DNA of 28,516 nt from JBFISM01 sp041608535 (GCA_041608535.1 JBFISM010000033.1:1-28516), one strand, 5' to 3'. Positions 7,989 through 15,397 are shown, counted from the first letter of the stretch. Notes: generated from the sequence alone by a model not told the origin. Translations and numbers: made by a program.

Positions 7989-8888
7989 TCAGTCGGGGAG
8001 GGGCAGTGTCTCGAACGCCGGTACCGGGAACTCCTCCGTGCGCAGGCCCGCCCAGGCGTGCGCAGCCAAGGTGGCGAGGACGATGCCCCCGCCCGCGTAA
8101 CCCCACCTCGTGATCGGCTCGTCGATCACCACCGCAGCGAGAATCGGGCTCAGGGCAGTCTCTCCGAGCAGCAGCAGCGCCGTCTCCGGACTCGCCAAGT
8201 AGCGGGCGGCGGCGGTGAGGAGACCGACGGCGCCTGGGATCACCACCAGACCGAGCAGCAGCATCGGACCCAGGTCCTCCGCTGCGAGGGTGAACGACGT
8301 CCCGGCTACGACCAGGGCGACAAAGCCCAGGAGGTTGCCGACGGCGGCGGCGGGCACCATGTCGATGTGGCTGTTGGCTCGCACGATGGTGAGGTTGACG
8401 GCCAGCCCCAGCGAGATGGCCAGGGCGATGACATCGCCGCTGCGGACACCGGTCTCGAGTGAGCCGGTCACCGCGATGGCGACCCCGACGACAGCCAGCG
8501 GCATGGCGATCAAGGTGCGCCGTGGTGTTGGCTCACCGGTGAGGAGCCGAGTGAGGATCGCGGCCCACATCGGCGACAGCGCCAGGATGAGGACCACGTT
8601 CGCTACAGCGGTGGTGTCGACTGCGATCACGAACAGGATCGTGCCCACGGCTCCCAACAGGCTGGACACGAGACCCCACCGCCCCAGCGAGCGCACCACC
8701 GCCGGCAGGTGCGAGCGATAGCGCACGCCGAGGAAGGCAGCGAGCGCAACGGTGGCGAGCCCGCTGCGCCACAGCGCCGTAGTCAAGCTCGAGGCGCCGA
8801 CCAGCCTGATCAGAGTGGCGTCGGGCACGATCACGAGCACTCCGAGCACACCCCACAGCAGGCCTCGGCGATGCTCGGTCACGGCCAC
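7989..8888 (-). CDS. EamA/DMT-family membrane transporter
   Basis: This 299-residue protein has about ten hydrophobic spans arranged as two EamA repeats (roughly residues 10-140 and 150-285), the layout of drug/metabolite exporters such as RhaT- or YdcZ-like proteins. Conserved hints include DTTAVANVVLILALSPMWAA near the end of the first repeat and the matching LLLGETALSPILAAVV in the second. The substrate cannot be told from sequence. The start is GTG at 8888, with GGAGAAGG 4 bases upstream. It is convergent with regX3 and the two stop codons touch (7986-7988 and 7989-7991), so neither transcript has space for its own terminator before entering the other gene. Confidence 0.88.
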   Translation of the reverse strand: MAVTEHRRGLLWGVLGVLVIVPDATLIRLVGASSLTTALWRSGLATVALAAFLGVRYRSHLPAVVRSLGRWGLVSSLLGAVGTILFVIAVDTTAVANVVLILALSPMWAAILTRLLTGEPTPRRTLIAMPLAVVGVAIAVTGSLETGVRSGDVIALAISLGLAVNLTIVRANSHIDMVPAAAVGNLLGFVALVVAGTSFTLAAEDLGPMLLLGLVVIPGAVGLLTAAARYLASPETALLLLGETALSPILAAVVIDEPITRWGYAGGGIVLATLAAHAWAGLRTEEFPVPAFETLPLPD

Positions 8889-9001
8889 CTCGCCTTCTCC
8901 CGACAGACGAGCCGTGATGTTTGCAGCTCGAACCGCACTGGGACAACGTCACCGGGCGGGGGAGAGCTTGGGGGGAGGGCTCGACGGTTGCAGCTCGGCT
9001 G

Positions 9002-9190
9002 CTAGCCGGCCGTGGGTTCGCCTTGCTGGCGGAGGACCATTTCGAAGTCACTCAACGGAAGCGTGACCATGTGCGCCTGGACGCACACCAGGGTGAGCCA
9101 CGGATCGTCGTCGATGTCGAACTCGACGCCGACCTCGGCGGGCAGACCGCAGAGTACGCAATCCTGGAGTTCGGGGGTGGCTTCGTTCAT
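9002..9190 (-). CDS. Small hypothetical protein with a C2-CH putative zinc site
   Basis: This 62-residue protein is not one I recognise. It contains Cys11-x2-Cys14, then 21 residues, then Cys36-x3-His40 (CVLC ... CVQAH), a pattern that could bind one zinc as a small treble-clef or knuckle. The loop between the pairs is acidic (EFDIDDDPW). There is no signal peptide or membrane span. I chose ATG 9190; the frame opens upstream to a TTG at 9232, but TACAGT, a fair -10 element, ends 6 bases before ATG 9190, implying a leaderless message. It lies 113 bases upstream of the EamA gene on the same strand, and the peroxiredoxin gene lies further upstream. Coding status rests on the ordered Cys/His spacing and codon bias, so confidence is moderate. 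Confidence 0.62.
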   Translation of the reverse strand: MNEATPELQDCVLCGLPAEVGVEFDIDDDPWLTLVCVQAHMVTLPLSDFEMVLRQQGEPTAG

Positions 9191-9208
9191 GAGGCCACTG
9201 TATGGGTT

Positions 9209-9238
9209 GGAGGGGGTCCTCCACATCGTCAAATGTGG
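9209..9238. other. Two small hairpins between the peroxiredoxin and the 62-residue protein gene
   Basis: GGAGG-GGGT-CCTCC (9209-9222) and CCACAT-CGTCAA-ATGTGG (9221-9238) are perfect 5-bp and 6-bp stems that share two bases, so only one can form fully at a time. They follow the peroxiredoxin gene on the minus strand at a distance of about 70 bases. They might end its transcript or be a binding site; no T-tract is present. The rest of 9191-9309 shows nothing I can assign. Confidence 0.3.
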
Positions 9239-9309
9239 TGATCGTGCGCTGGGTCGGTCGCCGCTTTCGGCCCTTTGGACATCGCACTCGAACCAAGACC
9301 CATGGGAAC

Positions 9310-9768
9310 CTACCCCTCGGACAGCGCCTCCACTTGGGCGTCGAAGTCCCGGGCCTCACCCAGCGAGTCGCTGGCGAACACCTCGGTGATCCTGCCGTCG
9401 GCGTCGACCGCAAAGGACACTCGGTTGGCGCAACCGAGCTTGTCGTTGAACACGCCGAACGCCCTGGCCACCGTGCCGTGGGGCCAGAAATCGGAGAGCA
9501 CCGGGTGGGTGAATTCGTTGGCCTTCGCCCAGGCAGCGTTGGCAGGGACCGGATCGCACGTGATCGCCACGATCTTGGCGTCGACGTCCGCCAGCCGTGC
9601 GTGGTTGTCTCGCAATTCGCAGATCTCCCCGGTGCAGGTGCCGGAGAAGGCATAGGGGAAGAACATCACGAGGGTCTTCTGACCCTTCAGGTCGTCATCG
9701 CCGACCTGGTTGCGCTGGTTGTCGTACAAAGTGAACTCGGGGATCGAGTCTCCTGCTTGCAGGGTCAC
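9310..9768 (-). CDS. Peroxiredoxin, AhpE-like with BCP-type second cysteine
   Basis: This 152-residue thiol peroxidase should reduce hydrogen peroxide and organic or lipid peroxides in the cytoplasm. The peroxidatic Cys45 lies in FFPYAFSGTCTGEICELRDN, matching the PxxxT/S-xxC motif and the position of Cys45 in mycobacterial AhpE from memory. Unlike one-Cys AhpE, a second Cys sits 5 residues later (Cys50), as in BCP/PrxQ enzymes where it is the resolving residue. A further Cys is in LGCANRVSF. I chose GTG 9768 because GAGGAG lies about 8 bases upstream and the protein then starts VTLQAGDSIPEF as in the family; an upstream GTG at 9855 would add 29 unrelated residues. The gene overlaps no neighbour; a small membrane protein gene is divergent from it. 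Confidence 0.9.
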   Translation of the reverse strand: MTLQAGDSIPEFTLYDNQRNQVGDDDLKGQKTLVMFFPYAFSGTCTGEICELRDNHARLADVDAKIVAITCDPVPANAAWAKANEFTHPVLSDFWPHGTVARAFGVFNDKLGCANRVSFAVDADGRITEVFASDSLGEARDFDAQVEALSEG

Positions 9769-9874
9769 GGTGCGTTCTCCTCGGTACGTCTTCGACAGCG
9801 CGGCCCGGAGCGTAGTCGGCTTGCCGCCGGCAGTCCGGGTGGGGTCCGTCGACACGGTTCTTGGTCAGGCGGCG

Positions 9875-9880
9875 TATGAT
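9875..9880 (+). promoter_or_regulatory. Candidate -10 element, leaderless start
   Basis: TATGAT (5 of 6 to the consensus) ends 6 bases before ATG 9887, so transcription would begin at or next to the start codon. No ribosome-binding sequence lies in front of the ATG. A -35 hexamer at normal spacing is not obvious; TCGACA at 9849-9854 is 20 bases away. Confidence 0.45.
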
Positions 9881-9886
9881 GCGCAC

Positions 9887-10327
9887 ATGAACGAGACGAT
9901 GACTCAGCAGCGTCCTGCCGGCCTCGACACGCCGTCCGCACCGGTTCCGGACTCGTTTGCCCCACCAGCCGCAACCGTTCCCGAGCTCCGGATCAGCTGG
10001 GCGGGCGCCGCGGCGGCGGCGGTGAGCTGGGTGGCCACCATTGCGATCGTCGAAGCGGTGGCTCCGCCGGCCGATCCGAACGCCGTCCTCTCGGCTTTCG
10101 AAGCGTTGCTGACCCTGGCATTCACCACCGCCATACTCGTGGCGGCAGTAGGACTCGCCATGCGCCAGCGGCTCGGCGTGATGGCGACCATCGTTGGTGG
10201 TGGAGTGTTCGTTGCCGGCAGCGTGTCATGCTGGATGGGCGGCCACGTCGGGAGCTGGATCACCGTCCAGGCGGTGCTGGGCGTGACGATGATGCTCGTC
10301 GGCGGCGGGGTGCTCCGCCGCAGCTGA
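9887..10327 (+). CDS. Small four-span membrane protein of unknown function
   Basis: This 146-residue protein starts with a hydrophilic Pro/Ala-rich segment (about residues 1-34), followed by four hydrophobic spans at roughly 36-58, 66-90, 92-112 and 118-142, the last ending in LRRS. I recognise no family motif. The start is ATG 9887, chosen because it matches where a good -10 element predicts transcription to begin; the frame is open further upstream but would overlap the divergent peroxiredoxin gene. It ends 6 bases before the stop of the convergent DUF2342 gene. Good codon bias and clean membrane topology support it as a real gene; function is unknown. Confidence 0.75.
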   Translation: MNETMTQQRPAGLDTPSAPVPDSFAPPAATVPELRISWAGAAAAAVSWVATIAIVEAVAPPADPNAVLSAFEALLTLAFTTAILVAAVGLAMRQRLGVMATIVGGGVFVAGSVSCWMGGHVGSWITVQAVLGVTMMLVGGGVLRRS

Positions 10328-10338
10328 CGTCCGTCAGC
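10323..10338. terminator. Palindrome spanning two convergent stop codons
   Basis: GCTGACG-TC-CGTCAGC is a perfect 7-bp inverted repeat that contains the TGA of the membrane protein gene and the TGA of the convergent DUF2342 gene. It could help end transcription from both sides, but the stem is short and no T-tract is present, so the call is tentative. Confidence 0.3.
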
Positions 10339-11488
10339 CGGGCGACTCCTCTTCGTCCGGGTCGCCGGTGCCCAGCTCACCGAGACCGAACTCGAATGCG
10401 CTCGTGTCGAGCATGACCCGTGCCACCCAACCAACGGGGTCGGTGAGCTCATCCCGGGTGGGGAGGTTCTCTGGGCTCCGCCACACCTGTTCGAGCGATG
10501 CTGGGCCCCAGCGGGCGACGAGCTCGGCGAACAGACGGGAGGCGTCCCGGCTGCGATGCCTTTCCAGGTCGAGTCCGACGACGTCACGGAGGAACTGCGA
10601 TGCCTGGTCGGGCTCGGACCGGTGGCGGTCGACTGCGTTCTCGATGCGATCGAGCTCGGGGATCAGCTCGCTGAGCCCGCTGCGTACCACGTAGTCCACG
10701 TAACCCTCGATCGAAGCAAAGAGCGCTTGAACGGGAGCGAGCCGCCGCGGGTCGGTCTTGACACCGAGGAGGTCGGCCAGGCTGCCGGCACCTGCCATCG
10801 CCTGCTCCATCGCTCCCACGTCTTCCATCTTCGCCAGCACGTCGCTGAGCCCACTCGAGTCGAACTCCACACCGCCGTAGTAGCGAGCGACGACATCGAC
10901 GACGTCGGCGTGCACCCAGTCGATGGCGAGCACTGCTCGGTGCACCACGGCCTGGCCGGCGGCCCACAGCCGCACTTGTTGCACATCGAGCCCGTGTGAC
11001 GCCGCAAAGGCTTCGATGTTGGGCACGATGAGATACATCTCATCGTGATCGAGGGCCGGTAGCCCGGTGTCGAACTGCCCGAGCACGTTCTGGGACATGA
11101 AGCCGACCATGGTGCCTGCTTGCATGCCGAGCACGGCGGGCGCCATCGGCCCCAGCATCTGGCTGAGCGGATCGGTTCCGGTCGACGAGCCGAGCAGCGT
11201 GTCGGCGAGGGGCTCGAGGGCGTAGCGGAAGCTCTGCTCGTTGTCGGCGGCCCATACCGTGCGATCGACGGGGTGCAGCCTCCCGGTTGGGGTGAGATCG
11301 AGATGTGTGACCGGATCGAGCCGGAGCTGGGCGGCATGTGCCAGCTCGGCGTAGGCATCTGCCAGCGTCGGGTCGACGACCTCAGGGTCACCGACGAGAC
11401 TCTTGCGCACCTCGGCCGCCAGCTTCCAGTTGATCGGACCGGGCGCTTGGAACAGCTCGAAGAGCTTGTCGAAGATGCTGTCACTCAC
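10334..11488 (-). CDS. DUF2342 zincin-like protein with a degenerate metal motif
   Basis: This 384-residue protein resembles the actinobacterial DUF2342 family (putative hydrolase, zincin superfamily). Supporting features are INWKLAAEVRKSL near the start, a Gly/Met-rich segment LGPMAPAVLGMQAGTMVGFM, YLIVPNIEAFAASHGLD, and the helix that in zincins carries HExxH. Here that helix reads GQAVVHRAVL (residues 178-187): only the last His (183) remains, and the first His and the catalytic Glu are Gln and Ala. It is therefore probably not an active metalloprotease. Charged residues make up much of the C-terminus. I chose GTG 11488 because AAGGA lies 8 to 9 bases upstream; ATG 11497 overlaps that site. 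It is divergent from moaE across 72 bases and convergent with the membrane protein gene. Role unknown. Confidence 0.78.
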   Translation of the reverse strand: MSDSIFDKLFELFQAPGPINWKLAAEVRKSLVGDPEVVDPTLADAYAELAHAAQLRLDPVTHLDLTPTGRLHPVDRTVWAADNEQSFRYALEPLADTLLGSSTGTDPLSQMLGPMAPAVLGMQAGTMVGFMSQNVLGQFDTGLPALDHDEMYLIVPNIEAFAASHGLDVQQVRLWAAGQAVVHRAVLAIDWVHADVVDVVARYYGGVEFDSSGLSDVLAKMEDVGAMEQAMAGAGSLADLLGVKTDPRRLAPVQALFASIEGYVDYVVRSGLSELIPELDRIENAVDRHRSEPDQASQFLRDVVGLDLERHRSRDASRLFAELVARWGPASLEQVWRSPENLPTRDELTDPVGWVARVMLDTSAFEFGLGELGTGDPDEEESPG

Positions 11489-11560
11489 GGCGCACATCCT
11501 TGCTGCCGCTGTGATCCCCCGGCATCTGGGCAGCGGTAGATTGCGTACACGGAGGATTGT

Positions 11561-12022
11561 ATGGACTCCACGGACCTATCACCGCAGTCCGCTGCCCACG
11601 ATCTGGTGGCGGTAGCGGATGCGGTAGTCGATCCGGCGGCGCTGGTCGGCTTCGTCGGCGATCCCAGCTGCGGCGCCGTCGTGTTGTTCCTGGGCACGGT
11701 ACGTGACCATTCGCCGGGTGGGATCACCGGGGTCACCCATCTCGAGTACGAGGCATACACGGGAGTGGTGGAGGACAAGATCTCCGAGATCGTTGCGGAA
11801 GCGAGGGTCAAATGGCCCGTGGCGAAGGTCGCCGCCGTCCATCGCACCGGCGATCTCGCCGTCGGGGAGATATCCGTCGGTGTTGCCGTCAGCTCGCCTC
11901 ACCGCAGCGACGCCTTCGAGGCGGGTCGCTACCTCATCGACGAGCTCAAGTCTCGCGTGCCCATCTGGAAGAAGGAACACTGGCCAGGCGGCGCCCAATG
12001 GGTTCGTGAAGACCAGACATAG
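11561..12022 (+). CDS. moaE: Molybdopterin synthase large subunit MoaE
   Basis: This 153-residue protein is the catalytic subunit of molybdopterin synthase, which with MoaD inserts two sulfurs into precursor Z (cPMP) in molybdenum cofactor synthesis. It shows GAVVLFLGTVRDHSPG, LEYEAYTGVVE, VAAVHRTGDLAVGEISVGVAVSS and VPIWKKEHW. Lys130 and Lys137 have the 7-residue spacing of the two active-site lysines of the E. coli enzyme. The N-terminus is about 20 residues longer than E. coli MoaE. The start ATG 11561 has GGAGG 5 bases upstream; TAGATT at 11537-11542 is a possible -10. No moaD or other cofactor gene is in this window, so its partner is encoded elsewhere. Confidence 0.93.
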   Translation: MDSTDLSPQSAAHDLVAVADAVVDPAALVGFVGDPSCGAVVLFLGTVRDHSPGGITGVTHLEYEAYTGVVEDKISEIVAEARVKWPVAKVAAVHRTGDLAVGEISVGVAVSSPHRSDAFEAGRYLIDELKSRVPIWKKEHWPGGAQWVREDQT

Positions 12023-12066
12023 CCGCCGTCGTATCGCCTACGGCGAGGCGTTGCAGTTTGCTGCGC

Positions 12067-12110
12067 ACACCGCGGGCGCGGTGTCTGTCCTCCCTCCGGG
12101 GGGACAGACA
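12067..12110 (+). terminator. Strong overlapping hairpins between moaE and the ABC exporter genes
   Basis: Hairpin 1 is ACACCGC-GGGC-GCGGTGT (12067-12084), a perfect 7-bp stem with a 4-base loop. Hairpin 2 pairs 12082-12094 with 12098-12110: nine perfect pairs (TGTCTGTCC with GGACAGACA), then one G-T and three G-C pairs around a 3-base loop. They share bases 12082-12084, so they compete at the base. No T-tract follows, so this may be an atypical terminator for moaE, an attenuator for the exporter, or a palindromic operator. The remainder of 12023-12172 shows only a GCCGT/ACGGC stem just after the moaE stop and a possible ribosome site for the next gene. Confidence 0.55.
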
Positions 12111-12172
12111 GTCGGGGTCGGAAGACCCTGGTTCACTGGTGGAACGGCGTATCTAGTGTGTCGGAGATCAGC

Positions 12173-13087
12173 ATGACGGATCAGATCGCGATCCACACCG
12201 CAGGCCTGACCAAGCACTATGGCGATGTTCGCGCCTTGGTCGATCTCGACCTCGATGTCATGCCGGGGGAGGTCTTCGGTTTCCTCGGGCCCAACGGGGC
12301 GGGCAAGACCACGATGATCCGGACGATCCTCGACGAGATCCGCCCCACGGCGGGGCGAGCGGAGATTCTCGGGATGGACACCCACGAGAGGTCCGTGGAG
12401 ATTCGGCGTTTCATCGGCTACGTCCCGGGGGACCTGGCGCTCTACCCCAACCTGACGGGAAGGGACACCCTCACGTATTTCGCCAATCTGCGGGGCGGCG
12501 TCGACTGGGCGTACATCGAAGAGCTCAGCGAGCGGCTCGACGCCGACCTGTCCAAGAAGGTCGGAGACCTGTCCTCCGGCAACCGGCAGAAGATAGGTCT
12601 GATCCAGGCTTTCATGAACAAACCGCAGGTCCTGGTCATGGATGAGCCGAGCTCCGGGCTCGACCCGCTGATGCAGCGTGAGTTTCAGGAGATGATGCGA
12701 GAGGTGGCCTCCGCAGGACGGACCGTGTTCTTGTCCAGCCACACGTTGTCCGAAGTGCAGCGTGTCGCCGACCGGGTCGGAATCATTCGCCACGGCCGGC
12801 TGATCGCACTCGAGTCGGTCACCGGCCTGCGCTCGAAGGCAATGCGGCGCATCGAGCTCGAGTTCGGGTCTCCCGTGGAGGCTGAAGTGTTCACCGCCAT
12901 CCCCGGTGTGCGCGACGTGGTGGTCGAAGACCACCGAGCACGGTTGTCGTACGAAGGGAAGATGGCCCCGATGCTGAAGACCGTGGCCGAGAGGTACGAC
13001 GTCCTCGACATCACCACCCAAGAAGCCGATCTCGAGGAGATCTTCCTCACCTACTACCGGGACGAGGAGGAGGAGGTGAGCGTCTGA
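12173..13087 (+). CDS. ABC exporter ATPase (ABC-2 type)
   Basis: This 304-residue ATPase should energise the permease encoded immediately downstream. It has Walker A in FLGPNGAGKTTMIRTIL, a signature reading LSSGNRQKIGLIQA (the SSGxxQK variant common in DrrA/CcmA-type exporters), Walker B LVMDEPSSGLDPL, and the switch His in FLSSHTLSEVQ. The last 80 residues form the C-terminal domain typical of antibiotic or lipid exporter ATPases and end acidic (DEEEEV). I chose ATG 12173, with GGAG 6 bases upstream; GTG 12158 is an alternative. The stop overlaps the permease start by one base. The substrate is unknown; antibiotic, peptide or lipid export are all possible. Confidence 0.93.
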   Translation: MTDQIAIHTAGLTKHYGDVRALVDLDLDVMPGEVFGFLGPNGAGKTTMIRTILDEIRPTAGRAEILGMDTHERSVEIRRFIGYVPGDLALYPNLTGRDTLTYFANLRGGVDWAYIEELSERLDADLSKKVGDLSSGNRQKIGLIQAFMNKPQVLVMDEPSSGLDPLMQREFQEMMREVASAGRTVFLSSHTLSEVQRVADRVGIIRHGRLIALESVTGLRSKAMRRIELEFGSPVEAEVFTAIPGVRDVVVEDHRARLSYEGKMAPMLKTVAERYDVLDITTQEADLEEIFLTYYRDEEEEVSV

Positions 13088-14745
13088 TGCTGGCGACGGT
13101 GCTCACCAAGACGTTCCGCGACCGCTGGAAAGGGGAGGCGATAGCCGCCGTCAGTCTGGCGCTCATGTTCCTCCTCGGCATGTCGGTCTACCGGGACATC
13201 GACCTCTCGGTCTATACCGACCTCCCTGAGGTGTTCCGGTCGCTCATGAACATCCCGGCAGACGCCGACGTCGGCGCTCTTGCCTATGGCGCCATCTACA
13301 CGTCCTACGGGGCGCTCACGCTCTCGGCGCTTGCTTTGTCGATGGGGTCTGCGTCCATTGCCGGTGAGGAACGCAACGGCACGATCGGGCTGCTCTTGGG
13401 CAATCCGAAGAGCCGCACCCACGTGCTCGTGTCAAAGGCGGCAAACATCATTCTGCTCACCGGGCTCGGGTCGTTGCTGCTCTGGGGGAGTGGGCTGCTG
13501 GTCCCCGCCATCCTCGACGTCGACATCACCGGCATCCACGTCGGGGCACTGGTGCTCCACATGTTCGTGATTGCAGCTTTTCACGGGTTCTTGGCCCTGG
13601 CCATCAGTGCGTGGACCGGGCGTGGCGCTGTCGCCACGGGCGTCACGGTTGCGGTGATGGTGCTGTCGTTCTTTGCGGTGGGATGGCTCCCCCTGATCGA
13701 GAGTCTGGAGAGCGGGGTCCGAGCGTTTCCCTGGCACTACTACAGCGGCAGCCAGCCGCACCTGAACGGTGTCGATTGGGGTCACCTGGCCGTTCTGGGA
13801 ACCGGGATCCTCGTCTTGAGCGCAGCCGGGTTGCTCGGTGTCAACCGACGCGACCTCAGAGGGCAGGCCACCGGTGAAGGTCTGATCGGCCGGCTGCGAT
13901 CGCATCCGCTCACGCAGAAGGTCATCGAGCGCCTCGCCGGGTCGGCGCGGGTGTCGCGCATCTGGACCAAGACGGCATCGGAGCAGCAAGGCATGCTCAT
14001 CGTCGTGGCCTACGTGATGTTCCTCGTCATGGGGGTGGTGCTCGGCCCGATGTACACCTTCATCGACGACACCCTCGTCAGGCTCGGCGATGCGTTCCCG
14101 GAAGGTGTCATGGACCTGTTCGGTGGCGGCGACCTGTCGACTCCTGAAGGCTGGTACCAGATCGAGACGTTCGGCCTGATGGCGCCGGCGGCGTTCATGG
14201 TGGTGACCGTTTCCATCGGAGCCCGGGCTCTCGCCGGTGAAGAGGCGAAGCGAACCATGGGGCTGCTGCTGGCCAACCCCATAAAGCGCTCGTCGATAGT
14301 GCTGGAGAAGACGCTCGCCATGTCCGTGCACGCTCTGATCGTTGCCATTGCGCTCGCCGCAGGCGTGATCCTCGGGTCTGTTTTCGGGGGTCTCGGCATG
14401 AGCTGGGTGAAGATTCTCGCAACCACGGCGCTCGCTGCTCTACTCGGCATGGTGTTCGGGGCGCTGGCGCTGGCGCTCAGCGCCGCTACCGGCAAGGTGA
14501 GGCCGGCGGTCTTCGGGACGATCGGGGCGGCGCTCGTCTTTTTCGTGGCAGACGGGTTCCTGCCGTTGAGCGACAGCCTCGCCGGTCTCGCCAAGTGGAC
14601 GCCGGTCTACTACTACCTGACCAGCGATCCGTTGGTCAACGGCATGCATTGGGGGCACGCCTCGGTGCTTCTCGCGCTGGCGGCGGCTCTCGTCTGGCTG
14701 GCAGTCGTGCTGTTCGACCTGCGTGACCTTCGCCAGTCGGCATGA
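13087..14745 (+). CDS. ABC-2 type permease, two-module
   Basis: This 552-residue membrane protein has about twelve hydrophobic spans in two homologous halves. Each half contains an amphipathic motif with the same wording: SIAGEERNGTIGLLLGNPKS near residue 95 and ALAGEEAKRTMGLLLANPIK near residue 385, an ABC-2 permease hallmark of internal duplication. Each half also ends similarly (FPWHYYSGSQPHLNGVDWGH and TPVYYYLTSDPLVNGMHWGH). The protein therefore supplies the whole channel as a pseudo-dimer working with the ATPase encoded upstream, to which it is coupled by a TGATG overlap. It resembles TnrB-type (tetronasin resistance) exporters in outline. It is convergent with the HEAT-repeat gene 31 bases away. 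Confidence 0.9.
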   Translation: MLATVLTKTFRDRWKGEAIAAVSLALMFLLGMSVYRDIDLSVYTDLPEVFRSLMNIPADADVGALAYGAIYTSYGALTLSALALSMGSASIAGEERNGTIGLLLGNPKSRTHVLVSKAANIILLTGLGSLLLWGSGLLVPAILDVDITGIHVGALVLHMFVIAAFHGFLALAISAWTGRGAVATGVTVAVMVLSFFAVGWLPLIESLESGVRAFPWHYYSGSQPHLNGVDWGHLAVLGTGILVLSAAGLLGVNRRDLRGQATGEGLIGRLRSHPLTQKVIERLAGSARVSRIWTKTASEQQGMLIVVAYVMFLVMGVVLGPMYTFIDDTLVRLGDAFPEGVMDLFGGGDLSTPEGWYQIETFGLMAPAAFMVVTVSIGARALAGEEAKRTMGLLLANPIKRSSIVLEKTLAMSVHALIVAIALAAGVILGSVFGGLGMSWVKILATTALAALLGMVFGALALALSAATGKVRPAVFGTIGAALVFFVADGFLPLSDSLAGLAKWTPVYYYLTSDPLVNGMHWGHASVLLALAAALVWLAVVLFDLRDLRQSA

Positions 14746-14769
14746 GCCACGTGGGTCGCGGACACGGCT

Positions 14770-14787
14770 CGTCGGGCTAGCCCGTCG
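14770..14787. terminator. Palindrome at the convergent exporter/HEAT gene junction
   Basis: CGGGCTAGCCCG is a perfect 12-bp palindrome that continues outward by two more pairs after one mismatch (14770-14787) and contains the stop codon of the HEAT-repeat gene. As a hairpin it would have a tiny loop, so a terminator role is weak; it may equally be chance in GC-rich sequence. Confidence 0.25.
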
Positions 14788-15397
14788 CTTCGGGTTCGGG
14801 CCCGCTGACCATCTCAGCGACTTCACGGACCATCGGATTTCGGTCGGAAGTCGCCCGGCGCAATGCGGCCGGGATGCGGGCGTCGTCGAAGACCGTGAGT
14901 GCCACCACGCTGCGACGTCTCACCTGAGGCGGCCCGTCGACGAGGAGGTCGAGCAGCACGGGCAGGGCGCGTTCGTCGCCGATCGCTCCCAGCGCAGCCA
15001 CCGCTGCTTCCCGCACCAACGTCTGTGCGCCGCTGCGAGCCGTCTCGATGAGCCACGACACGGCTTCCGGCGATTCGATCTCGCCGCACGCAGTGGCGAT
15101 GGCTTCCACCACCGCCGGCTCGGGATCATCCGCAGCCGCCAGCAGCGCAGGTAGCGATGCTGCGCCGCACGCCCCGAGCGCCTCCGCCGCGGCGGCACGC
15201 TCTGCGGGGTCGGCGGCGGCGAGCGTCGTCTCCAGCGCCGCTCGTATCTCAGCCGACTCGCCCCGAGCCAGCCGATCGCCACACCCGGCAATGGCGAGCC
15301 GGCGGATCTCGGAACGGCCGTCCTGTAGCAGACGGATCGGATCGTGCTGCAGTGTGGCCCACTCGTCGTCGGTGAGCAGGGATCGGGGATGGTTCAC
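14777..15397 (-). CDS. HEAT-repeat protein
   Basis: This 206-residue, all-helical protein contains about five HEAT-like repeats of roughly 30 residues from about residue 24 to the end. The clearest are PAERAAAAEALGACG, PEPAVVEAIATACGEI, AQTLVREAAVAALGAIGDER and PPQVRRRSVVALTVFDDAR, with the last reading NPMVREVAEMV. Such PBS-lyase-type HEAT repeats are protein-interaction scaffolds and do not by themselves indicate a reaction. I chose GTG 15397, since TAGCCT (a possible -10, 15410-15405) ends 7 bases before it and there is no spaced ribosome site, again suggesting a leaderless message. The frame is open much further upstream but would run antisense through paaA. It is divergent from paaA, sharing the region with the PaaR-type operator, which may or may not be meaningful. 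Confidence 0.82.
   Translation of the reverse strand: MNHPRSLLTDDEWATLQHDPIRLLQDGRSEIRRLAIAGCGDRLARGESAEIRAALETTLAAADPAERAAAAEALGACGAASLPALLAAADDPEPAVVEAIATACGEIESPEAVSWLIETARSGAQTLVREAAVAALGAIGDERALPVLLDLLVDGPPQVRRRSVVALTVFDDARIPAALRRATSDRNPMVREVAEMVSGPEPEATG

Noticed and set aside
12130..12146. GTTCAC-containing near-palindrome before the ABC exporter, as a possible PHO box
   Set aside because: Single GTTCAC copies also occur elsewhere (for example at the HEAT gene start near 15392), so an isolated copy is expected by chance; only the cluster near 6000 was kept.
12038..13021. A 327-codon open frame on the minus strand opposite the ABC ATPase gene
   Set aside because: The plus strand has a complete ATPase with Walker A, signature and Walker B; the minus frame has no recognisable domain.
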